64,000 nucleotides of DNA, taken from assembly GCA_039090855.1 (NCBI GenBank), contig CM077013.1, positions 139,707,240-139,771,239 of the forward strand, given 5' to 3'. Shown here piece by piece: positions 20,087-30,486 of this stretch. The first letter of the stretch is position 1. Every line of letters begins with the position of its first letter. The notes below the pieces were generated by a model. It was not told the DNA's origin. It ran no database searches and was given only the letters and a program-made list of their open reading frames with translations. Origin of the DNA: Macrothele yani (lineage: Eukaryota; Arthropoda; Arachnida; Araneae; Macrothelidae). Both the position numbers and the translations under genes were made by a program.

Positions 20087-22131
20087 CTAATAGTAAAGGC
20101 CGGACGAATGTAGTTCTTCCCAAAGAGTGAAGGCGTCCATGAAGTCATCATCATTGGCAAAGTCTTGCGAGATTGGCTGTGGTGGAAGTGGAGAACATGG
20201 TACAGACACAACAGGAGCCGCTGGAGAATCTTTGATTTTGGCACGACGTTTCCGCATGCGCTGAGAGGAGCGACGGGTACGTTTCTTTGGAATGGCCCCT
20301 GTTAAGGGCGCAGAATTAGAGGACTGAGCGGAAGACGACAGGTTGAGCGGAGATGAAGGTTGTTGAACAACAGAGGACGGAGATGATGCAACAATGGAAT
20401 GTGGAGACGGTTGAATGGAAACGGAAATAGGCACGGACAGAGCTGCAGATTAAGTCGACGAAGGCGTGTCACAGGGCGTGGACTTGGACGGACGCAGATG
20501 ATCAAATCGCCGAGCCATCGACAAGTCTATATCTGCCTTGTACGGGAGGTTGAAGTACGACCTGGCAGAACACCAGTAGTCTCGAGCTTTGTTATAGGTG
20601 AGAGCTACAATTCTCACAAAATGGTACAGGGATATTTTTTAAGGTGAGATAATGGAGAGCTCTCTTGATATCAGCCGGATAAATCTCATGGGGGTGCTTA
20701 GCGCGAAGAAGTTGACACTCGAAAGCAGAAAGATGTGCTGAGTAGTCTGGAGGCAGAGAAGTATCCGAGTACTCAGTAGGATCAGAACCTGAGTCCGTAG
20801 CTGTGGAAATGTCCGAGGAAACTGCAGAAGTTGAAAAATGCTTCGCAGAACTGTCGGCGCCAGAGGACAAGCCGGGCAATGATGAACGTACTGGTGTGTC
20901 GGCAAGTGATGCGGAGATGATGGGTGAAGAACCAGAGGACGGTAACGACGGATCGGAAGAGCAGTGAGAAGGAACGTTGGCCGAAGCCAAATCCGGGCCG
21001 ACGGTGATGGGTTCCAGACTCGGCGGAGGCGAGACCACCGGTGTGTTCTCACCAGAGTAGGGCGACTCCAGTAGCATTTTGCGAAAGAAGCGCAGGGGAG
21101 TCCACAATGGACACAGTGCTGATCGTGGCATCTGAAGATGAAGCAGGAATTCTAGAAATTTCCTGGTGCAAAACGTTGGAGGAACCAGGCGGGGTCAACA
21201 AACTGGAATAGCCCTGGAGCGGTACAATAGAAGGAACAGGCAGAGACGGCAAACTGTTGAACTGAGAAAGAACTGAAGAGTCTTGAGAAAACGCAGTGGT
21301 GCAAGATGGGTATGCCAGAGGAACAGTATTCACAGGTGGAATATGTGAACCCGAACTGAGGAGCAGCGGTCGAGGGAAAGAAGAAGCTGGGTGTAATGAG
21401 AGACAGGGAGAAATTGTCGAAGTGCTGAAGTCCGAGGCCACTGAGAGTGGAGAATGTGAAACAGGAGGCGGGAATAACGCACCTGGTAGAGAATGTAAAT
21501 TGCACACAGCAGAATAAGACAATAAAGGTGCAGACTGAAATGCCTTGGCAGATGACATAGTGAGAGCAGGAGGGCCAAGAGATCCAGGTGATAATACAGC
21601 GTCTTTAGCTGGGCAAGAAGCCCGGAGATGAGTAGGTGATTTACATATGAAGCAATGAAGAGCAGTATAAACATTCACAGCACGAATATGTCTACCACAG
21701 ACTACTTGGAATGTGGTAGGATGGGAAATAATAGAAACTTCGTCCGGAAACACGACGAGAGCCTGTCGTCGAAAACTAAGATAAGGACAAGCTCCTTGTT
21801 CGTCCAATGGGGCAAGTAAGGTACGAATTGGGCCAATAACAAGTCCACAACGAGAAAGAAAACCAAGAAGGACATCATCAGAAATTTCCGGTGGAACAGG
21901 AGACATGCTTACAAGGATAGAGCACTGTGCGAGAGGAATGGCGAACAGACTTTGATCACCAATAAAAATGGGAGAAGACATAACCCGCGTAACATGAGTG
22001 GGAGAGGAAAAATAAATAAGCACGGAGCGAGGTTTACGCGCAATATGTGTAACGGCATCTGGAGGAACAAGTTCATGCAGAGCTGATATGTACACAGTAA
22101 GTTTTGTATTGGGGAGGGCAACATATTTCAC
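20087..22131 (-). pseudogene. LINE ORF1 protein (nucleic-acid-binding, zinc knuckle), in frame-disrupted pieces
   Basis: The piece 22131-21049 (360 residues) has an N-terminal region ALPNTKLTVYISALHELVPP and DAVTHIARKPRSVLIYFSS, which aligns with the ORF1 at 46463-47839. VSMSPVPPEISDDVLLGFLS and a single CCHC knuckle CFICKSPTHLRASC follow. The piece 21131-20592 is Ser/Pro-rich, and 20434-20087 holds a strongly basic KKRTRRSSQRMRKRRAKIK. Such ORF1 proteins coat LINE RNA. At least two frameshifts separate the pieces, so the protein is probably defunct; sequencing or annotation of register could change that. Confidence 0.75.
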
Positions 22132-22665
22132 CCCTAAAGCTAAAGATGCTAGTAGAGACTTACTTCTGGGTGAAGACTGAGGAAGATGAAGAGTAACAAC
22201 GGAATCCTGACGAGAAGCAAGGTAAATTCAGGCATGACGGCAAAAGCGCTGAATGTATGGTAGTGGAGACAGACGAAGAGAGTTGAAGTTCATCTTGAAG
22301 CAGAGCTTCTGTTGGAGGCTTCAGTGGTGGAAGATATTCTGTTGATATTGCACAAGCCATGAGCGGTGGTAGAAAGCACAATTGCTAATAAGATAAATAG
22401 TGAAGGTGGGGAAGGCACAACGAGCAGATGAACGAAGGCTGAGCGACGAACAATGAAAACACAAGTAGAGCTGCAAGAGAGATGTCACAACTGTGAGACC
22501 ATGACGTCACCGGAGGACCACTAATGGAAAACGACGTAATCCGCGAAAAGTGTAGATAAGCTCAGGAACACAAGCATAAAAGGCAACGTATAGGAACGCT
22601 GATGGAGAATAGAAGACAGTCAAGGTGAGTCACGATAGGCAGATGGTAAGCATACCCACAGAGAT

Positions 22666-22863
22666 TTTTTTTTTTTTTTTTTTTTTGATTGGAGGTTTAA
22701 CGACCACCGTGAGCAATTCAATGGGCTATAAGCAGTCGCCCGTCCCTAATTTAGGGTCACTGGTTCCAGGGAAGGGAGAGAGCCAGTGCCGTAAGACAAA
22801 CACAACATCCATGCCTCACCGGGATTCGAACCCGGACCCCTTCGGACAAATGATCAGAGACCA
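22666..22863 (-). mobile_element. SINE, 5'-truncated, inserted in the LINE leader
   Basis: The flanks are a perfect 12-bp duplication, ACCCACAGAGAT (22654-22665 and 22864-22875). The B box is intact but the A box end of the tRNA-like head is missing, so this copy lacks its promoter start. The tail is poly(T) on the plus strand at 22666-22686. Confidence 0.93.
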
Positions 22864-23222
22864 ACCCACAGAGATGAAATATGAAGGAATATCAGTATAA
22901 TATTCACTTACCTGTGCGGAAAAGTAGCTGGGAAGATTGCTGACAGCTTATTACTTGGGCGATGTGCATAGGAAAGGAACAGCAGGCACTGGAACGTGTA
23001 CACAGGGTGCACACTTCAAAACGCAGTAGGGCGTGGTCAACATTTAATATTACTATTTGAATCAAGTAAATATGCACAGTCCGGCTAGGAAAGGTAGTGA
23101 GAAAGATAGCACATACCCTTATGCATGATTGGAGCACAAAATTCGGGAGCAACAGGCACTTTTAACCGAGCAAACTGAGCAAAATTTTAAGAGCTCGAAA
23201 GGGCACGTCCAGCAACAAAAAC

Positions 23223-23772
23223 GTTTTGCCGCAATAGAAGCATTTTTAGTCAAGTTATGAGGATAATGCCTGTGGAATGAATCTCGCTCCTGTGCCTCAA
23301 CCTTTGACCCCATTTCAATGATTTTAAACATAATTGGTTTAGTATACCTCAGGAACAACATACTAAAGTTTTGTCGCAATAGAAGCATTTTTAGTCAAGT
23401 TATGAGGATACTGGCTGTGGAATAAATCTCGCTCCTGTGCCTTGACCTTTGACCCCATTTCGATGATATTCGACAGAACCAGTTCAGTCTATCTCCAGAA
23501 CAATATGATAAATCTTTGTCACAATCGAAGCATTTTTACGTAAGTTATGACGCATAAGGGCGATGGAATGGATCCCGTTCCCATGTCATCACCTTTGACC
23601 TCCATTTCGCGCATTTTTAATAGGATTCCTGTCCAGGTTGTCCCCTATCACATACTAGAATTTCATCGAAATAGAACCATTTTTGCGCGAGTTATGGTGC
23701 CGACAGACAGACAGATGGACAAAGAAGGAGCATATACGCTTCTTCAACCTTCGATTGGAAAGCGTAAAAAAA
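23223..23772. repeat. Repeat B, right part
   Basis: It continues the monomer split at 19238. Copies of the core are at 23443-23456 (TGACCTTTGACCCC) and, degraded, near 23309 and 23588. It ends with GACAGACAGACAGATGGAC and the hairpin TACGCTT...AAGCGTA (23735-23766), as at 9702-9732. Confidence 0.85.
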
Positions 23773-24560
23773 TGAATATATTAGAGATCTCAGGAATTAC
23801 AAACCCACTAGTCTCCTTTCAATTGTTTACCAAATCTTAGCTAAAGCTGATCTCGCTTGAACGAAACACTGCATATGGTAAAACCAAGAAAATAACCTGG
23901 ATTCAGAAGTAGCTACAGCGCTGTAAATCATATCCATGTACCGAGAGAGCCGACTGAAAGAGCGAATAATATCAACTCCCACTGGGTATGGGTTTTATTG
24001 ATTATAAGAAGGCCTTTAATTTCGTGAAATCGTCAGCTGTTATAATTTCTGAAATCCTACGAAAAAGAAGATATATATTATAAATGACGACTACAAAAAT
24101 GCAGGTGGTAAGATTTGACTTTTCGGGGAAACTTCACGTATAGAAATTGGAAATGGAGTGAGATAACGTTACACCACATATCTCTCACATCCTTCAATGT
24201 AAAATTACAGAATGTTTTTTAATCATTAAATTGGGGAGACAACAGGACAAATACAGTATTAATGGAGATTATGACACCGAGCTTCCTTTTTTAGCTGACA
24301 TTGTCATTTTTCCAAGTAATAGCTCAGAGGTACAGAGTATGATCAAGGAACGTGATGAGAAATGTAGAGAAGTAGAATTAAAAATGAACTTACAGAAAAC
24401 GCAATTTGTGTGCATTGGTTTTACAAGAACTGAAAACTTAGCGGTTGCTGGGGCAAATCTAGGAGCAAAGGATGTCTACATTTGCTTTGGATAAGAGATA
24501 TCAAGTGAAGGCCACATTGAAGAAGAAATTAATAGGCGCATAGAGCTTGGTTTCAAGAAA
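23773..24560 (+). pseudogene. RTE LINE fragment, 3' part
   Basis: GAGATCTCAGGAATTACAAA (DLRNYRP region), GATTATAAGAAGGCCTTTAA (DYEKAFD region), then INGDYDTELPFLADIVIFPS in place of the F-A-D-D box region. SSEVQSMIKERDEKCREVEL and KMNLQKTQFVCIGFTRTENL follow. It is collinear with the ORF at 2329-4200 and full of stops. It is the continuation of the copy begun at 16740 and 18681. Confidence 0.82.
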
Positions 24561-24773
24561 TAAAACTGGATATGAGTGACGGCAAACTTTATATAAATTA
24601 AGCTTAAATATCTATGCTTTAATTTAACTTAAACACATAAAATACATATACACACCAATGAGACATTACAATATGACCACGCCCCAGCCTAGAGAAATGA
24701 GCGCCCCTGGAGATCAAACGCTGGCGCAGGTGAACTTCACATAGCAGTATACATACAACTGGAAGACTGGGTT

Positions 24774-25574
24774 TTGGTCAGTAGAGTGTTCGGAGTCAAA
24801 ATGGGAAAAGCTGCCAATGTATCGGAGTTTAAGAAAGGACAAATTGTGATGTCACGGCGCCTCGGAATTACGATCTCGGAAACGTCGCGGCTTGTGGGTT
24901 GTTCACGTGCCGCTGTAGTGAGTACATATAAAAAGTGGTGCACAGATGGCCAAACGACGAACAGTCGTCCAGCTAGCTCATTGATGCCAGAGGGGAGGAA
25001 AGACTTAAGCGCATTGTTCACAGCGACCACAGGGCCACATTGTGACAAATCACCCGCAGCTACAGTGGTGATCGGGGAAATGTGTCCCAGCACACAGTTC
25101 ATCGCAGCCTTCTGCGCATAGTCCTGCGCAGACGAACACCCAGCCGGGTCCCCATGCTCACTGCACGTCATTGCCAACAACGCATGAAATGTGCCCAAGA
25201 TAATCGAGACTGGAGCGTGGATGATTGGAAGAAAGTGACCTGGTGTGACGAATCAAGATTCCTGGTGTATCACGTAGACGGCCAAGCGCGGATACTCTGA
25301 TATCAACGGAGGCTATGGCATCTGGATGTACTGTTGAGAGGAAATAGGCCGGCGGCCGTGTTATGCTGTGGGCGATGCTTTTCTTGGGACACTTCACGCC
25401 CCATTATCCCAATAGCAGAATCCCTGAGAGCTGTCAGGTGTCTGAACATCGTTGCGGACCAAGTTCACCCATTCATGGAAACTGTGTTTCCTGCTGGTGA
25501 TGGCCATTACCAACAGAATAATGCGCCATGTCACATTGCCAGAATCGTCAAGGAGTGGTTCGAGGAACATGCTG
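24774..25574 (+). pseudogene. Tc1-like transposase, N-terminal two thirds
   Basis: [20 protein letters not shown] and [17 protein letters not shown] form the HTH part, then WSVDDWKKVTWCDESRFLVY with the first Asp. DGHYQQNNAPCHIARIVKEW follows, where the second catalytic Asp is replaced by Asn (QQNN for QQDN). At least two frameshifts. The Gypsy element is inserted just after EEHA, and the C-terminal part resumes at 32752. Confidence 0.88.
25571..25574 (+). other. Gypsy target site duplication, left
   Basis: GCTG here and at 32752-32755 flank the 7,177-bp Gypsy element, consistent with the 4-bp duplications common in this superfamily. Confidence 0.85.
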
Positions 25575-26114
25575 TGTAACCTATACTCTAGTTTCACTTT
25601 CCTTTTGATTTTACTATCTCTGGTTATTTTATTTTCCTATGTAAATTATCTTCTTACTGAACGAGATGTTATTTCTCCCGCTAAATGAGATCTGGCAATG
25701 AGTGTAAGTCATGACGTGGTGGTAGCCAGTATAAATAGGCGCTTTCAACGATACCAGGGAGAGCTTTTTGTTTATGTGCGTAGAGAGCTTTTTGTTCAGA
25801 TATCGAGTAGGTGTGTGACCTGTGAAGTGTATGTTTGATAATAACAGGAGTTTCCCTAAATAAAGCTTTTTGTTGCAAGTACGTTTTTCTCAGTTCATAG
25901 TTTTGTCAGATCTCTGTCTGGCTGTTAGGTTTATTTCATTAGTTGTTATTATTAACAACCAGCATAAGACTTTATTCATCTTAATTACTACTACAACATT
26001 ACTAGCAGTTAAAAAGCTTGTTCATTATTATTACTACACTACTAGCAGGAAAGTTTATTCATGATATAATTAACAACACAACAACCATTAGAAGAAGCAA
26101 TTGTATTCATTATA
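25575..26114 (+). repeat. Gypsy 5' LTR (540 bp)
   Basis: It begins TGTAACCTATACTCTAG and ends TTCATTATA. It holds a TATA box TATAAATA (25730-25737) and a polyadenylation signal AATAAA (25859-25864). The same 540-bp length recurs at 32212-32751; by eye the two differ at about seven bases plus two single-base indels. Confidence 0.95.
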
Positions 26115-26116
26115 AT

Positions 26117-26128
26117 TGGCGCCCAAAC
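26117..26128 (+). promoter_or_regulatory. Primer binding site
   Basis: TGGCGCCCAAAC two bases after the LTR. TGGCGCC is the usual start of tRNA-Lys-type primer sites, so a tRNA-Lys 3' end probably primes minus-strand synthesis. Confidence 0.75.
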
Positions 26129-26163
26129 TTTTCTCGAACACGAGGTCTTGACAATTATTACCC

Positions 26164-27410
26164 ATGTCTTCACTACCTGAGACAACTTCAATATTTCACC
26201 CTAAGGCAAGTTTCGGTGGTGATGGGATTAATTTCGACCATCTGCAAGAAGCCTGTGGGGCTCACTTTGATATAAGTGATCTACAAGTACCCAGGCATTC
26301 TTCACAATTTCGTAATTCACCAGCTTCCTATCACTCTGAGTCGCGGGTCGTACCTGAGGGAGTTCAATCCTCTCACAGAAGCAGAATGCTTGCCCATTTC
26401 GTGCCGCATGCAGGAACAATTAATTTCAATGGTTTGGAGGGATCCTTAAAGTTTCTCGAAGATTTGGAAGATCATTTTGATCTATACAATATTCCTCAAG
26501 ACTGCAAAGTACAAATCGCAGGCACTTGCTTGAAGGATACCGCTAAGGCCTGGTATCGGCAGTGGAGAGTGTCGAATCCGGATTCTTATTATGAGAATTT
26601 CCGAGCGGAATTTTTGGAGGTCTTTCCTTTCGGCCTCAGTCGAGCTAGCCTTGCACAACAACTTTTTTCTCGTCAGCAAGGTCCCAACGATAGCCCTGTT
26701 GCATTTGCTTTAGAAACAACACGCTTGTATAACTTATGGGATCCACATGCCAGTCATGTCGATATGTTGGACACCCTATTGCAGCAGCTCGATCCATTTC
26801 TACAGGATTTTCTTGAGGTCAGACACCCTGCTACAATTCATTCCGGAAAGGAAATAACATGTTGTATGAATGCCTTCGCCTCATACGAACGTATGAAGAG
26901 CGACACGGCAAACATGGTCCAACTCACCATGCTCGGGCACCCCGCGAGGCTTATTATGTAAATCCTCAGCAGCGTAATAGGCCTAATGACTTTCAACGCG
27001 AGCGTACACAAGTGCACGCCCAAGCTTCATACGTTCCACCGCATAGAAGAGTGGTACACCAACCGCTTGTTTCTGAACAATTTTCTGGGTACCGTACAAA
27101 TGCACAGTATGCTCGACCCCGTTCCAATCCGCAGAATTCGGAACGTTTTCATGCTCAGGGCAATGATGATTTTTCTGCCCGTGCTGAGGGAAGAAGTAAT
27201 AGAAATGAAAATGTCAACAGACATGCGGAGTTCCCGCAGCAGTTTTCACGCAGTTTTCCTCATCGTGAAAATTTTTCCGATACCCGGCAGGGCCGAGGTT
27301 TCAGACCGCATGATAATCCAACCAGGAATCCTTTAAACTTCCAAAGGAAGTATACCAAGGGTCGGTCCTGCTACCTGATACCAAGCATTCGGACCCTAAA
27401 ACAGTATTAG
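26164..27410 (+). pseudogene. Gypsy gag, with one frameshift
   Basis: Starting at the ATG at 26164, the first open block has a retrotransposon-gag-like core: NFNGLEGSLKFLEDLEDHFD, GTCLKDTAKAWYRQWRVSNP and LEVFPFGLSRASLAQQLFSR. Near 26856-26930 the frame shifts to a second block (to 27410) rich in Arg, Asn, Gln and Pro, resembling a nucleocapsid-like tail. No CCHC zinc knuckle is visible in it. Gag would build the particle that packages the element RNA. The shift may be a mutation or, less likely, programmed. Confidence 0.8.
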
Positions 27411-27826
27411 TGACTGTCCAAACTCCTCAGTTGCCTGATGTGTTCTTGACAATTGAAGATATTATTGTCGAGACAAAGTTCGACACTATTTCTGAAATAT
27501 CAGCCCTAAATACGAAGTTTTGCACTGAAAATTTTCCTGCAATACACATTCAGCCTGCGACGCAGTATTTGCAAGGTGCAAATAACGAAATCTTCAGTAT
27601 CACAGGAACTGTCACATTATCTTTAGGGCTGGGAAAGGCTCGTTTTACGCATTCTTTCCTGCTAATAGACGAACTACCTGTTAAATATCTAATGGGCATG
27701 GACTTTATCAATACTTTTCAAGTTACTCTGAATTTCGTACAACATGTTATTTCCTTTCCGGAACCTGTCGAAGTGATTCCTACGGATCCTGTAGATATAA
27801 CGAGTTTGTTATTGAGTAACAATTGA
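27410..27826 (+). CDS. Gypsy aspartic protease region, altered active site
   Basis: A 138-residue frame lies between gag and pol, overlapping pol by 4 bases. TKFDTISEISALNTKF occupies the position of the catalytic DTG motif of retroviral-type proteases, but Gly is replaced by Ile (codon 27488-27490). LIDELPVKYLMGMDFINTFQ matches the downstream region that forms the flap-to-C-terminal core (typically LLGMDFL). The protease would cleave Gag and Pol; with DTI it is probably inactive. The real start is unclear, since it is probably made as a fusion with its neighbours. Confidence 0.7.
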   Translation: MTVQTPQLPDVFLTIEDIIVETKFDTISEISALNTKFCTENFPAIHIQPATQYLQGANNEIFSITGTVTLSLGLGKARFTHSFLLIDELPVKYLMGMDFINTFQVTLNFVQHVISFPEPVEVIPTDPVDITSLLLSNN

Positions 27827-30486
27827 ATGAGAGGCAACAAAACCAGCTTTCTCTACTTTTGCAGGAAAGCCCTGGTTTATTTTCTGATCAACCTGGTTTC
27901 ACACAGGTGGTTTATCATGTCATTGACACTGAGGGTTCGAAACCGATAGCGACGAAGCCTTACCCTTGTGCTCCCCATAAGAAACAGGAAATGCAACGTC
28001 AAATTTCTGAGATGATGAAACAGGGCATAATAAAGGAATCAACAAGCGCCTGGGCTGCACCTGCCTTTCTGGTTTCAAAGAAACAACCCAATGAATTTCA
28101 TTTCGTGACAGATTTCCGCAAGCTCAACCAAATCACGAAAACGATCAATTATCCACTACCTGTCATGTCACATATTTTGCATGACCTGTCATCAACTAAA
28201 TGGATGTCAACCTTGGATTTGGCGAGTGGATATTGGCAGGTGGCGGTACATCCGCCCTCCGTCAATAAAACAGGCTTTGTGACTCCTTTTGGGGCTTATG
28301 AATACCTGCGTATGCCCTTTGGACTAGCTTCTGCACCTGCTAATTTCCAAAAGCTTGTGGATACGGTTCTCAGACCTGTTCTGGGTCCCCATGTGCATGT
28401 GTATTTGGATGGCATTATTATTACATCCGAGACTTTTGACGAGCACCTTTCTCTGCTCAAACAGGTGTTCCAACTCATATATAATGCTGGCTTGACGTTA
28501 AAACCTAGTAAATGCCAGATAGCGAGGGACGAGATTGTATATCTGGGGTTGAAAATCACTCCCCACGGCTTATTTACGGATAATGAAAACATTAGGCCTA
28601 TTGTTGACTTTCCTCGGCCTAAAACAGCAAAAGAACTATCACGCTTTCTGGGAATGACCGGATGGTATCAGCAGTTCGTCCCCGCTTATGCTACAATCTG
28701 TGAGCCATTGTATGCTTTGAAACGTAAATACAAGAAGTTTATTTGGACACCTGAGGCTAACGCTGCATTTGAAACACTGAAGTCTGCGTTGACTCAGCCT
28801 CCTGTGTTGGCTTTCCCGGATCATGCTAAGGAATTTGATATTTATACTGACGCATCCGGAGTTGGTCTTGGTTGCGTTTTGTCACAAGCTGGGCATCCAA
28901 TAGCTTTTGTGTCTCGTACTTTAGCCAAAGCTGAACGCAATTATTCAGCTACGGAACGTGAATGTCTTGCTGTAGTGTATGCTCTTGACAAATTTCAATG
29001 TTATCTTAACGAATTGACAGTTAACATAATTACGGATCATTCTGCCCTTCAGTATTTGAATTCTGCTAAGCACCTCTCTCAAAGACTTATGAAGTGGGCT
29101 CTTAAGTTACAAGAGAGCAATATCCCAATTTCGTACCAACCAGGTCATAAGAATCAATTACCGGACACATTGTCTCGCGTCCCGATTAGTGGGGTCCCCA
29201 CAGAAACTACTCCTGGATGTCAGCCTTTACTTCTAATAGCTGATATAACATCCAGAGAGCAGATAATGGCAGAATTAATAAATGATCCAGATTTCGGGGA
29301 TATCTATAATTTTTTGCTTGCGGGTTCGCCCCTACAAAGTGATCCTTCTCTGGCTAGGTCACAGCATTTTGAAGTCATAGAGGGTCTTCTTTACTATACG
29401 AAATCTAGGACTACTAGGGCAGAGTTTCGCCCATGTATTCCGCGAACCCTTAGAATGGCCCTTTTAAACGAATTTCATGACAAACCTCTTGCAGGCCATT
29501 TAGGTATTCGCAAGACCCGTTGTAAATTGCGGGATGTTGCCTATTGGCCTGGCATGTACCAAAGTGTGCTCACATACGTTCAATCATGTCACTTGTGTCA
29601 GATTAATAATTACCGTAATGTAAGACCGGCCGGTCACTTGAAATCTAGTTCAAGTTCTCATGTTTTTGACATTATTTCAATAGATTTATTAGGACCTTAT
29701 CCTTTATCTGTTAAAAACAAAGCTCGTTACGTTTTAGTATTAACTGATAATTTTTCTAAATGGGTTGAAGTTTTTCCCATTAAAACCGCTACGGCAGAAG
29801 TTATTTGTAATGTATTAATTAATGAAGTATTCTCTAGATATGGTGCACCTAATCAAGTAGTTTCGGATAATGGTCCCCAATTTATTTCTGACATTTTTGA
29901 AAGAATGTGTGCGAGACTACACATTAAACATAAATTCATTTCCCCATATCATCCCCAGAGTAATCCTGCGGAACGAGTAAACCGCACGCTAGTGAAAATG
30001 ATTGCTACATTTGTCATGGATCATCACGAGCGATGGGATGAACATCTTGAGCTTTTTTCGTTCGCCCTCCGCTCGTCTGTTCACGAATCTACTAAAATTA
30101 CTCCTGCAGAACTTTTTCTGGGTCGCAAAATTAAGACCCCTTTTGAAAATTTAACGGGGATTATCGACGAACTAAACCAGCGACCAACTCCGCAATCAGT
30201 ACGAATCATGGCAGAAAAAGCTCGTGTAGCAATGCTAGGAGCACAAGCGGCTCAAGCAAGATACTATAATACTAGGCGTAGGGAACCAGATCTTGTCGTT
30301 GGAGATCTCATTCTCGTGGAAACGCACTTCCAGTCTTCTGTTTCTCATACTTTAGTAAAGAAATTTGCACCCAGCTACGAAGGTCCATATCGGGTGGCAA
30401 ATGTATTTGAAAATAACATTATCCTTGAAAAACCTGACAATCAATTTCAATACGTACACGTTGCTCAGTGTCGCAAGTATCATTAA
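27823..30486 (+). CDS. Gypsy pol: reverse transcriptase, RNase H, integrase (RT active site mutated)
   Basis: 887 residues in one open frame. RT: KQGIIKESTSAWAAPAFLVS, FVTDFRKLNQITK, TLDLASGYWQVAV, FGLASAPANFQKLVDTVL and HVYLDGIIITS. The last should read YLDD; the second Asp is Gly (codon 28411-28413, residue 197). RNase H: DIYTDASGVGLGCVLSQ, NYSATERECLAVVYALDKF, ITDHSALQYL. Integrase: the HHCC finger HLGIRKTR...CHLCQINN, the catalytic D621 (SIDLLG), D682 (SDNGPQF) and E717 (AERVNR), and a C-terminal GPY/F-like module FAPSYEGPYRV. The stop TAA at 30484-30486 is followed by more open frame in the same register. It belongs to the Ty3/Gypsy superfamily; activity is lost through YLDG. Confidence 0.95.
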   Translation: MNERQQNQLSLLLQESPGLFSDQPGFTQVVYHVIDTEGSKPIATKPYPCAPHKKQEMQRQISEMMKQGIIKESTSAWAAPAFLVSKKQPNEFHFVTDFRKLNQITKTINYPLPVMSHILHDLSSTKWMSTLDLASGYWQVAVHPPSVNKTGFVTPFGAYEYLRMPFGLASAPANFQKLVDTVLRPVLGPHVHVYLDGIIITSETFDEHLSLLKQVFQLIYNAGLTLKPSKCQIARDEIVYLGLKITPHGLFTDNENIRPIVDFPRPKTAKELSRFLGMTGWYQQFVPAYATICEPLYALKRKYKKFIWTPEANAAFETLKSALTQPPVLAFPDHAKEFDIYTDASGVGLGCVLSQAGHPIAFVSRTLAKAERNYSATERECLAVVYALDKFQCYLNELTVNIITDHSALQYLNSAKHLSQRLMKWALKLQESNIPISYQPGHKNQLPDTLSRVPISGVPTETTPGCQPLLLIADITSREQIMAELINDPDFGDIYNFLLAGSPLQSDPSLARSQHFEVIEGLLYYTKSRTTRAEFRPCIPRTLRMALLNEFHDKPLAGHLGIRKTRCKLRDVAYWPGMYQSVLTYVQSCHLCQINNYRNVRPAGHLKSSSSSHVFDIISIDLLGPYPLSVKNKARYVLVLTDNFSKWVEVFPIKTATAEVICNVLINEVFSRYGAPNQVVSDNGPQFISDIFERMCARLHIKHKFISPYHPQSNPAERVNRTLVKMIATFVMDHHERWDEHLELFSFALRSSVHESTKITPAELFLGRKIKTPFENLTGIIDELNQRPTPQSVRIMAEKARVAMLGAQAAQARYYNTRRREPDLVVGDLILVETHFQSSVSHTLVKKFAPSYEGPYRVANVFENNIILEKPDNQFQYVHVAQCRKYH

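Larger units (their letters stand above)
19239..23222 (-). mobile_element. ORF1-only LINE (half-LINE) related to the Tx1-type element at 46463
   Basis: On the minus strand the 3' end is AATAAAGCGATTCTGAAA, matching the AATAAAGCGATTTTGAAA end of the Tx1-type LINE at 52161-52178. It interrupts a repeat B monomer, and the possible target duplication is GTTTTGTC (19231-19238) against GTTTTGCC (23223-23230). The layout is 5' leader (23222 to about 22131), ORF1 pieces, then about 0.85 kb of 3' untranslated sequence with diverged tandem copies of GCAGGCCGCACTCATAGAAC-like units. There is no reverse transcriptase or endonuclease, so it could move only in trans. Confidence 0.75.

Noticed and set aside
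20302..21674. Several extra minus-strand ORFs overlapping LINE ORF1
   Set aside because: They are Pro/Leu-rich out-of-frame readings of the Ser/Pro-rich ORF1 sequence.
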